Of a DNA stretch of 31,779 bases, positions 6,933-14,515 are shown piece by piece. Positions within the stretch are counted from its first letter, which is position 1, and the number at the start of each line of letters is the position of its first letter. The notes beneath the pieces were generated by a model, which was not told where the DNA came from, searched no databases, and saw only the letters and a program-made list of their open reading frames with translations. The stretch is taken from the NCBI GenBank assembly GCA_910585825.1, contig CAJUEY010000030.1, positions 1 to 31,779 of the forward strand. The letters are read 5' to 3'. The position numbers and the translations under genes were made by a program. The DNA comes from an uncultured Lachnospiraceae bacterium (GTDB lineage Bacteria; Bacillota; Clostridia; Lachnospirales; Lachnospiraceae).

Positions 6933-7841
6933 ATGAGTCGTTTTGCAAAAAAATTTCGAGTGTTGAGCAGTTTATGCATCCTGTTAAATCTGATTACCAT
7001 ATTATTTCCTGTCACAAAACGTATTCAGGAAAATTATGCAGATCTTACATGGAAACAGACGGATTATATTCAGAGCGCGTTTGCAGCATATATTCCGGTT
7101 TTCCGGGAGCATGCGGAGGAGTTACGGTCCGTTCCTCCTGGATGGATTCTGTTTTTTATGGTTTTGCCGCTTGTGATGTCATTGATTGCAGGGATCTGGG
7201 GCCTGACAGGAAGTTACAGACAAAAAGTCAGCAGTATACTGTCATTCGGTGTGCTGGCAATTTATATCGGTATGATGGCAAATATCAGTTATATTTGGCC
7301 GGAAGCAGCAGCAGGGCAGGAGTACTGCCGTGGGTCAGCGTGTATGCTGACGCTGATTTTTTCCGGGTGCAGTGCGGCCTGGGCTGCTGCTGCGCTGGCA
7401 TTTACGCCGAAAAATGTCAAAATCGCTGAGGCTTATATTCCACAGGCAGAGGAAATCCGGCAGGAGCAGACAGAGAAAAAATACAATATCCGGACAGAAG
7501 AAAAGCAGGAAGTGCAAACAGAACAGACGCAGGGGGTGCTTGTGGGACGGATAGGGATCTATGCGGGAGCAGAAATCAATATGGCGGACGGAGAATGGAT
7601 CCGTTTGGGCAGGCATCCCGATAATCATCTGGTTTTTGCCGATCAGCTAAACGTCAGCCGTAATCACTGTCAGATTAAATGGGATGCCGGGCGTCGGAAA
7701 TATGTTTTTCGCGATTATTCCAGTAATGGAAGCTTTGCCAATGGATCTACAGACTGTCTTCCGCAAAATCTGGACGTGGATCTGGATCCAGGAACTGTAG
7801 TCGCAATTGGTGATGAAAACAATACGTTTTATCTGAGATAG
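6933..7841 (+). CDS. Four-helix membrane protein with C-terminal FHA domain
   Basis: A 302-aa protein. The first half has four predicted membrane helices (around residues 9-30, 71-93, 101-122 and 132-155), and a charged Gln/Glu-rich linker leads to a cytoplasmic FHA domain (about 200-298) with RLGRHPDN, VSRNH and YSSNGSFANGS, the full set of phosphopeptide-binding residues. ATG 6933 is preferred to ATG 6927 because GAGG at 6922-6925 is 7 bp away. It may act as a membrane anchor that gathers phosphorylated partners (inference). No transporter or enzyme motif is seen in the membrane part. Confidence 0.85.
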   Translation: MSRFAKKFRVLSSLCILLNLITILFPVTKRIQENYADLTWKQTDYIQSAFAAYIPVFREHAEELRSVPPGWILFFMVLPLVMSLIAGIWGLTGSYRQKVSSILSFGVLAIYIGMMANISYIWPEAAAGQEYCRGSACMLTLIFSGCSAAWAAAALAFTPKNVKIAEAYIPQAEEIRQEQTEKKYNIRTEEKQEVQTEQTQGVLVGRIGIYAGAEINMADGEWIRLGRHPDNHLVFADQLNVSRNHCQIKWDAGRRKYVFRDYSSNGSFANGSTDCLPQNLDVDLDPGTVVAIGDENNTFYLR

Positions 7842-7897
7842 AAGAGGACTGTCTGTGATACGAAGATGTAGCGCAGAATGCGCTCTGGGAGGAAAAT

Positions 7898-10225
7898 ATG
7901 GCTAATGAATTGTGTATGAATTGTTTTAGCGTCAAAGGACAGTATGAAGTATGTCCTTTTTGCGGATATGCGGAGGGAACTTTACCAAAACAGCCGCATT
8001 ATCTGACGCAGGGAACAATCTTATGGAATCGGTTCCTTGTAGGTACCGTGATCGGAGCAGGTGGTTTTGGAATTACATATAAATGTTTTGATACGACGCT
8101 TGGGGTAACGGTGGCGGCAAAGGAATTTTATCCGGCGGGACTTGTAAACCGTGCGCCCGGGGAGCGTAGAGTCGGCCTATTGTCCGGAGAAAAAGAAGGA
8201 CAATATAAGGAACGGCTACAGCGTTTTCTGATGGAAGCACAGAGCGTGGCCCAATTTGGGAAAGCAAAGGATATTGTAAATGTTTTTGATTTCTTTGAAG
8301 AAAACGGCACGGCATATATCATTATGGAATATATTGATGGCGTGCTTTTGAAAGATTATTTGGAAAAACAGGGAATCATTGAACCGGAAACCGCAATAAG
8401 CATTATTATGCCGATCATGGAAGCGGTCAAAAAGATTCACAGCAAAGGGATTATCCATAGAGATATCAGTCCGGATAATATTTTTATTACCAATGAAAAT
8501 ACGATTAAAGTGTTTGATTTTGGAGCGGCTCAGTTAAATGAAAGCAAAGAAGGCATGGCCGCAGAGCCTGTGATTAAAGTTGGTTATTCTCCATTGGAAC
8601 AATACCGGGATAAAAGCAAAAAGGGGTTTTATACAGATGTATATGCTGTGGGAGCAATCCTGTATCAGATGCTGACCGGAGTCAAACCCATGGAATCTAC
8701 GGAACGTGAATTTAAGGACGAGTTGAAATCTCCGAGAGAACTTGGAGTGCAGATCAGCGCAAATATGGACCGAGCGGTTATGGAAGCCTTAAGCGTCAGG
8801 ACGGAATTTCGTTTTCAGGGAATTTTGCAATTTCAGGAGGCTTTGCAGAATAAGCGGATTGCCGAATATCCGGAAGAAAAGATACGAAAAAGAAAACGGA
8901 TGAGAAACTGGACGATTATTCTGTCTGTAGTGGCGGCGTTAGCGGTGGTAGTCGGAATTGGATTGTATGCAACGGTGTTAAAGCCTCAGAATGAAATTTT
9001 TGACACATCAATTACAGAAGAGACGGAAATTGTGGTATGGGTGGAAAATGAGGATCAGAAAGCGCAGTTGGAATCACTGGTGGAAAACGGATTTAAAAAA
9101 GGAGAGTCGGATACACAGGATGAAAGAGTCAGGCGGATGCAGGAAGAAAATGAGCATATTACAGTTACGGTTGAAGTGAAAGAAGACATGGAATCTGCGT
9201 TAAAACAGGAAAATGAGAATGCAATGCCAAATATGTTTTTATCAGACCATGTATCGGACCCGGAAGAATACGGAACTGTTTCGATGAAAGATAATGTATA
9301 TGCTTCTTTGAATACGGACGACTATTTGTTTATGTCGGAGTATGAGGGCTTGTTTGAAGAGATGAAAGAGATGCCGACAGGCATTGATACGCTGTTACTA
9401 TATGCGTGTCAGTTTGATTATCATAAGGATAATGCATTGGAAAATTCCTGCTATACAGAGCGTGAAGGCAGTACGGTTGAGCTTTCCGAACTGATCTCAG
9501 ATCAGGAAGAAGAATATGTGACAGAAGATAAGCTGAATCAGAAGACGGCATATTTTGATTTCAGCGCGCTTGGAAATGCACTTCTGCTTTCTGATGAGGA
9601 TGTATGGAAATCAGTGTTTAAAAAGAATTCTGTTCCAACAGAGGATACGTTAAGCAGTCTGTCGGGCATACAGGCGTTTCGCCGGAAAGCGGAAGAGAAA
9701 AATGACAATGAAGAGAAAGCATTTCAGATTAATAGAGCGCAGGATGGTGAATTATACGGGAGCAATCTTGTATCCGGAGTGGCATATCGCTCCCGGATGA
9801 ATGAAGCGGCAAATCAGGATGAGGAAAAAGGCGCAAATCCCTTGAGTGGATATAAAACGTATGTGGTTATGCAGGATCATAAAATGCTGGTGAGTTTTTC
9901 AGAGCGGTATGCTATTACAGGAGAATCCAGCGAAGGGCAAAGGATTGCGTGCATGCGTCTGCTGTGGGTAATGTTAAGTGAAATCGGCCAGGCGAAAAAG
10001 AATGCTCCGGGACAGACGACATACCCGATTCTTTGCAGCGTATTTGAAGAGTTTCCGGATTACAATGCCGGTTATGACGGATTTATCCGTCTGGTAAATG
10101 ATTATCAGGAATGCGTTCTGACAGGCAACGACAGCCGTATGGCGCAGATTTTTGTATCTGGACTGGAAGGTAAGGCGGAAAAAGAAGAGATACGGGAGTA
10201 TTGTGAAAAATATATTTCGGAATGA
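7898..10225 (+). CDS. Transmembrane Hanks-type Ser/Thr kinase with solute-binding-protein-like ectodomain
   Basis: A 775-aa receptor kinase. The N-terminal ribbon has C6, C9, C19, C22. The kinase domain (about 45-310) looks fully active: GAGGFG (53-58), VAAKE with K75, IIHRDISPDN near 187, VFDFGAA near 205, and an activation segment ending SPLEQY. One membrane helix (about 337-360) leads to a 410-residue extracellular part. That part begins with 'EIVVWVENEDQ', has 'ITVTVEVKED' and 'NMFLSD', and ends with 'YVVMQDHKMLVSFSERY' and a helical region, a plan that recalls type-1 extracellular solute-binding proteins and not PASTA repeats. GGGAGG (7887-7892) supports the ATG. The stop overlaps a possible ATG of the next gene. 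Confidence 0.92.
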   Translation: MANELCMNCFSVKGQYEVCPFCGYAEGTLPKQPHYLTQGTILWNRFLVGTVIGAGGFGITYKCFDTTLGVTVAAKEFYPAGLVNRAPGERRVGLLSGEKEGQYKERLQRFLMEAQSVAQFGKAKDIVNVFDFFEENGTAYIIMEYIDGVLLKDYLEKQGIIEPETAISIIMPIMEAVKKIHSKGIIHRDISPDNIFITNENTIKVFDFGAAQLNESKEGMAAEPVIKVGYSPLEQYRDKSKKGFYTDVYAVGAILYQMLTGVKPMESTEREFKDELKSPRELGVQISANMDRAVMEALSVRTEFRFQGILQFQEALQNKRIAEYPEEKIRKRKRMRNWTIILSVVAALAVVVGIGLYATVLKPQNEIFDTSITEETEIVVWVENEDQKAQLESLVENGFKKGESDTQDERVRRMQEENEHITVTVEVKEDMESALKQENENAMPNMFLSDHVSDPEEYGTVSMKDNVYASLNTDDYLFMSEYEGLFEEMKEMPTGIDTLLLYACQFDYHKDNALENSCYTEREGSTVELSELISDQEEEYVTEDKLNQKTAYFDFSALGNALLLSDEDVWKSVFKKNSVPTEDTLSSLSGIQAFRRKAEEKNDNEEKAFQINRAQDGELYGSNLVSGVAYRSRMNEAANQDEEKGANPLSGYKTYVVMQDHKMLVSFSERYAITGESSEGQRIACMRLLWVMLSEIGQAKKNAPGQTTYPILCSVFEEFPDYNAGYDGFIRLVNDYQECVLTGNDSRMAQIFVSGLEGKAEKEEIREYCEKYISE

Positions 10226-10239
10226 GGAGGAGAAATGAG

Positions 10240-12105
10240 ATGAACGTAAGAAAAAGGATCATTGCTTATGCTATGTGTTATGTCATGGCGCTGGCGATGC
10301 TGCCGGTGTCGGTTGTTGGGGCTGATGTGGGGGCTGGAGGAGATGTGGGAGATACGGAATGTAACTGCGAAAATCCCAATTGGGAAAGTGAAGTGGTGTT
10401 TTTATGCGGTTATGGTGATACAGATGAAACATGGGAAAAAATTAATGATGCAGATAATGAGGCAATGAGAGCATGGCTGGAAAATTCTGACAGGCGCTGT
10501 AAAGTGAGTGTAACATGTCAAAATGAAGGGTGTGGAGGCAATGAGATATTTGGACCAGTAGAAGTAGAACTGATAGAACAAGGTAGCGCAGATGCTCAAT
10601 GTGAAAGCGATGGTATACAGATATGCAGTACAAAAGTAATTATTAATGAGATAGAAACAAGTTTTACAGGAAGTGTACGTATTCCCCCAAAAGGACATAC
10701 AGAGGTGGTAGATCCTGCTGAAGAAGCAACCTGTGAGAAGGAAGGAAGAACGCAGGGGAGTCATTGCAGCGTGTGCAATACAGTGATTGTAGAACAAAAA
10801 ACGATACAGAAGAAAGGACATACAGAGGTGGTAGATCCTGCTGAAGAAGCAACCTGTGAGAAGGAAGGAAGAACGCAGGGGAGTCATTGCAGCGTGTGTA
10901 ATAAAGTAATTCAAAATCAGGAAATAGTTCCACCAACAGGTCATAGCTATGAACCAATTTGGGGAGATTGGATAGAAAAAGAAGGGAGTTACACAGTGAC
11001 AGTTGCATTTATGTGCAGCAAATGTGATGATAAAGTTGAAGAACAGAATGCTGAAATAACTGCCATAACATCACAGGATCCAACTTGTACCGAGACTGGA
11101 AAGATGGAATATATTGCAAGCGTGCAGAAAGGAGAGAAAACATATCAGAAACCGGATCCAAAGATAGAGGAGATTCCGGCAACAGGTCATAATATTGAAA
11201 AGGTGATCTGGAGTGAGTGGATAAAAGAAGGAGATAGTTATGCAATAACGGCTGCTTCTCCGTGCAACAATTGTGATAATACCATAGAATTTGAGAGGGA
11301 AGACATTAAGATAGATGAAGCTGTTACAAAAAAACCTACCTGTACAACAAATGGAACAAAAAAATATACTGCAAGCGTAGAGTTTAATGGCAAAATATAT
11401 TCAAATAAAATCATTCAAGATGAAAATATTTCTTCTACAGGCCACAGCATAACCACCCACATGCAGCCGCCTACCGACACGGAGGAAGGCATTCTGACAT
11501 ACAACTGCGATGTCTGCAAATATGTACAAGAAAGATTTGTGCTTCCCAGAAAGACAATGGAAATCAAACTGGGACAAACTGCAACTGTAATCAGTGACGC
11601 CTCAAAATGCACCTTTGCCCTGGTAAATGCAGAAAACTATCAGAATTATCTGACGTTGGATTCTGGGACTGGAGAAATCAGAACAGATACAAAAAAATTA
11701 AAAAATTTAAAAAAAATAGATAAATCTGCGGATATCCAGGTAAAAACAGCAGGAATGACCTATACCGTAAAAGCGTCCATTCAAATTCCCGCTCCTGCTG
11801 TCAAAATTAAAACAAAGAAAGTAGGAGACCGTTACCGTTTCACATTCAAATACAATGTCAAAAAACTCGGAGCAGGTAAAATAAAGGTCGTCTGTAATTT
11901 AAAAGGTTTAAAAAAGGATGTCTTTCAACGGTATTTAAGCAGCCCAAAAAGCAACAAAGATTCGTATGTTAATTTATATCTAGGCAAAAATAAAAAAGTT
12001 ACATTTACGATTACGGCGTACTACGGAAAAAAAGGAAAAATTGCTTCGCAGAAAACAGAAAAAACATTTGTAAAAATAAAACAGAAATTAAAAGAAGCAG
12101 AGTAA
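10240..12105 (+). CDS. Secreted Cys/His repeat protein with lysine-rich C-terminus
   Basis: A 621-aa exported protein of unknown function. A signal peptide covers about 1-28 (MNVRKRIIAYAMCYVMALAM... to VVGA). Residues about 150-232 hold two 41-aa repeats of the type GH...TC...G...HCSVCN, followed by two degenerate repeats of about 85 aa (GHSYEPIW..., GHNIEKVIW...) that keep GH, CxxC and PTC. Similar GH/C..C repeats are found in many secreted Clostridia proteins. The last 110 residues are Lys-rich and could bind the cell wall; there is no LPXTG. ATG 10240 is chosen over 10222 because AGGAGG (10225-10230) is 9 bp upstream. The DNA of the 3' half is visibly more A-rich than its neighbours. Lying between two receptor kinases, it may be a ligand or surface partner (inference). 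Confidence 0.8.
   Translation: MNVRKRIIAYAMCYVMALAMLPVSVVGADVGAGGDVGDTECNCENPNWESEVVFLCGYGDTDETWEKINDADNEAMRAWLENSDRRCKVSVTCQNEGCGGNEIFGPVEVELIEQGSADAQCESDGIQICSTKVIINEIETSFTGSVRIPPKGHTEVVDPAEEATCEKEGRTQGSHCSVCNTVIVEQKTIQKKGHTEVVDPAEEATCEKEGRTQGSHCSVCNKVIQNQEIVPPTGHSYEPIWGDWIEKEGSYTVTVAFMCSKCDDKVEEQNAEITAITSQDPTCTETGKMEYIASVQKGEKTYQKPDPKIEEIPATGHNIEKVIWSEWIKEGDSYAITAASPCNNCDNTIEFEREDIKIDEAVTKKPTCTTNGTKKYTASVEFNGKIYSNKIIQDENISSTGHSITTHMQPPTDTEEGILTYNCDVCKYVQERFVLPRKTMEIKLGQTATVISDASKCTFALVNAENYQNYLTLDSGTGEIRTDTKKLKNLKKIDKSADIQVKTAGMTYTVKASIQIPAPAVKIKTKKVGDRYRFTFKYNVKKLGAGKIKVVCNLKGLKKDVFQRYLSSPKSNKDSYVNLYLGKNKKVTFTITAYYGKKGKIASQKTEKTFVKIKQKLKEAE
10690..10775 (+). repeat. 86-bp direct repeat, copy 1
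   Basis: Identical base for base to 10813-10898, with a 123-bp period (41 codons), so loss or gain of units keeps the frame. It encodes the unit beginning KGHTEVVDPAEEATC. Confidence 0.95.
10813..10898 (+). repeat. 86-bp direct repeat, copy 2
   Basis: Exact copy of 10690-10775. The 37 bp between the two identical blocks have diverged more. Complete identity including third codon positions indicates recent duplication or ongoing conversion. Confidence 0.95.
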
Positions 12106-12124
12106 AGGAAGGATAAAAGCAGAT

Positions 12125-14410
12125 ATGAAATTATGTATGGGATGCATGGAGAAGATCGAAGATCACCTATCAGACTGCCCTTATTGCGGTTTCAATGAGC
12201 ATACGCTCAGACAGGAATCCTATTATCTGGATCCAGGAAGTATTGTAGGCGGCAAATACATAGTCGGAAGGGTATTAAGTTATGGAGGGCATACCGTCTC
12301 CTATCTGGGAATGGATGCGGAGAAGGATTTGAAAGTAATTGTAAAAGAGTATCTTCCCAGTGATTTTTCTACCAGATCGGAAGGAGAAAAGGATGTTACC
12401 ATTTATTCCGGCGACGGCCAGATACAGTTTGAACAGGGACTGACCAATTTCTTAAATGAAATGAATCATATTCAGCATCTGAAAAATGCGCCGGGAATCG
12501 CGGAGGTGTATGACTGTCTGGCGGAAAATGAAACAGGATATGTGATTTCCGAATATGTGGAAGGAAAGACGCTAAAAGAGATTTTAGCGGAAGGCAGAAA
12601 ATACAGTGTGGAAGAAGCCGCAGAGTTTATCAAAAAGATCCTTCAGGGATTATCAGAAGCCCATAAAGAAGACGTTGTGCATTGCGACATTTCAACCGAA
12701 ACGATTATGGTTACTAAAGAGGGCGACATCAAACTTATGGATTTTGGAGCGACACGTTATGTGACTACAGCCAATTCCAAAAGTTTATCGATCATTTTAA
12801 AAAGAGGCTATGCGCCAGAAGAACAATACCGTAGCAAAGGACAGAGAGGACCGTGGACAGACGTATATGCCGTAGGAGCCGTTTTGTACCAGATGATTAC
12901 TGGCGTGGTTCCGCAGGAGTCTGTGGAACGCGCGTTGTCAGATGATTTAAAAGAACCGTCAAAGCTTGGGATATCCATTCCAAAAAATATAGAAAATGCA
13001 TTGATGAATGCTTTGAATGTGTACCAGGAAGAGCGGACGCCGTCGGCAGAAATATTTCTGGAGGAATTGAACAGCGATGACGTAAAACGGATTAAGGTAA
13101 AACAGAGAAAAAATAAAACCGGAAAGTTTCCTGTCTGGGCAAAAGCACTGGTAGCGGTTTTTGCCTGCGTAGTTCTGGCGGGAGGCGCCTATGTCATCCG
13201 GAAAATGTCTGAAGAGAATCAGGAAACGTTAGACAGCAGGGCAATTGTTATGCAGGATTTTCGAAACAAATCCAAAGATGACGCAATCGCTTATATTGAT
13301 AAGCTGAATCAGGAACACAGCGGATGGAATATTCGGATTGATACACAGGAGTTTGTGTTTGATCTGACAAAAAACAGCGATACCATAGCTGATCAGAATA
13401 TCACTCCGGGTACTGTATTGTACGATCCGGATAAGACAGTTCAGGAGGAAACGGCGGAAGGACTCTCTTATGACAGGGAAGGCAACGTCACTGGTACTGT
13501 TTCCTTTACGCTCTATAGTCAGGAAAAAATACATTACAGTGAGATTCAGGAAATGAATAATGCTTACGTACTTGCACAGAAGTTAAAAATAGACACAAAT
13601 AATAAAAAATGTTTTATTGAGGAAGAAAGGGAAGGCAGTAATTATTTTGATCTGGTTTCTTTAGAAGTGGCTGGAACAGAAATTACATCCGAAGAACTGG
13701 AAAATAATCCGGATAAAGTAATCGGCTACAGTCCTGATATGAAAATTCACTACTGCGCTTCGGATTTCTTTTACTGGCAGGAATTGCCGGATTTTATCGG
13801 AGAATACAGGCTGATTTCTGATGTGCCCGAACAACAGCTATACCGGTATGCCGATGAAAATGCCAGAGAGGAAACAGAAGTAAAGAGGCTGGAGAACAGT
13901 AATCTGGTGGACAGGGGCTATTTTGCTTTAAAATCAAAGGGACATGTCGCAGGAGAAATGATAGAGCAGACGATAGCTCCCGGTGAAGAGTATGATGAGA
14001 GTCAACCAGGGAAAAATCCTTTAAAAATCAAGGTGATTGACGGAATTTTTGACTATCAGGGAAAGACGGCGGAACAGTTTATCAAAGAAATTAAGAAATA
14101 TGGATTCAAAGAAAATTTTGATGTGGTTATAAATACCGGTGAAAAGACAGATAACTACGGATGGAATATCGTGAGCGTGGAAGTACGTGATTCAAACACA
14201 AAAAGCGAACTGGATTTTTTTAAACCTGATGAGGATGGTGTGAATGTATTTTTTTACATTACGGTAAAAGAGCCTCCAAAGCAGCCGAAAACACCTCCAA
14301 GGCAGCAGAAACCGGCATCAGAGCAACAAAAGCCTGCGCCAGAACCGACGCCCGCTCCTGCAACTTCGCCAAAGCAGGAAAAACCATCGAAGGATGATCA
14401 CGATGCATAG
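12125..14410 (+). CDS. Transmembrane Hanks-type kinase homologue, probable pseudokinase, with PASTA-like ectodomain
   Basis: A 761-aa receptor. The N-terminal ribbon has C4, C7, C18, C21. The kinase fold (about 45-305) keeps K74 (VIVKEYLP) and the DFG motif (LMDFGA near 205), but the Gly loop reads SYGGHTVSY in place of GxGGFG, and the catalytic loop reads HCDISTETI (186-194), so the HRD Arg is Cys and the metal-binding Asn is Thr193. Loss of that Asn usually abolishes activity, so a scaffold role is likely. One membrane helix (about 338-358) precedes an extracellular region with PASTA-like segments ('ADQNITPGTVLY', 'IEQTIAPGEEYD') and a Pro/Lys/Gln-rich tail that could cross the wall. AAGGAAGGA supports the ATG. 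See the in-frame extension after the TAG stop. Confidence 0.9.
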   Translation: MKLCMGCMEKIEDHLSDCPYCGFNEHTLRQESYYLDPGSIVGGKYIVGRVLSYGGHTVSYLGMDAEKDLKVIVKEYLPSDFSTRSEGEKDVTIYSGDGQIQFEQGLTNFLNEMNHIQHLKNAPGIAEVYDCLAENETGYVISEYVEGKTLKEILAEGRKYSVEEAAEFIKKILQGLSEAHKEDVVHCDISTETIMVTKEGDIKLMDFGATRYVTTANSKSLSIILKRGYAPEEQYRSKGQRGPWTDVYAVGAVLYQMITGVVPQESVERALSDDLKEPSKLGISIPKNIENALMNALNVYQEERTPSAEIFLEELNSDDVKRIKVKQRKNKTGKFPVWAKALVAVFACVVLAGGAYVIRKMSEENQETLDSRAIVMQDFRNKSKDDAIAYIDKLNQEHSGWNIRIDTQEFVFDLTKNSDTIADQNITPGTVLYDPDKTVQEETAEGLSYDREGNVTGTVSFTLYSQEKIHYSEIQEMNNAYVLAQKLKIDTNNKKCFIEEEREGSNYFDLVSLEVAGTEITSEELENNPDKVIGYSPDMKIHYCASDFFYWQELPDFIGEYRLISDVPEQQLYRYADENAREETEVKRLENSNLVDRGYFALKSKGHVAGEMIEQTIAPGEEYDESQPGKNPLKIKVIDGIFDYQGKTAEQFIKEIKKYGFKENFDVVINTGEKTDNYGWNIVSVEVRDSNTKSELDFFKPDEDGVNVFFYITVKEPPKQPKTPPRQQKPASEQQKPAPEPTPAPATSPKQEKPSKDDHDA

Positions 14411-14515
14411 AGCGTATCTGACAACTGCCCTCCGTCAGACAGACAGTATGATCCGTCTGGATACACTCAGGCAGTAGAAACGGAAAAAGACGATACAGGG
14501 AGAGAACGCCGATGA
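14411..14515 (+). other. In-frame continuation after the TAG stop of the pseudokinase gene
   Basis: In the reading frame of the 12125-14410 gene, 34 sense codons follow the TAG and end at TGA 14513-14515. That TGA overlaps the ATG of the next kinase (ATGA at 14512-14515), the coupling seen elsewhere in this operon. The coded tail (Pro, Ser, Asp, Gln-rich) resembles the Pro-rich end before the stop. It may be a 3' end lost by a recent nonsense change, a read-through tail, or chance. Confidence 0.4.

Noticed and set aside
10690..10898. CRISPR-like repeat
   Set aside because: Only two long copies inside an open coding frame, 123-bp period, no spacer structure.
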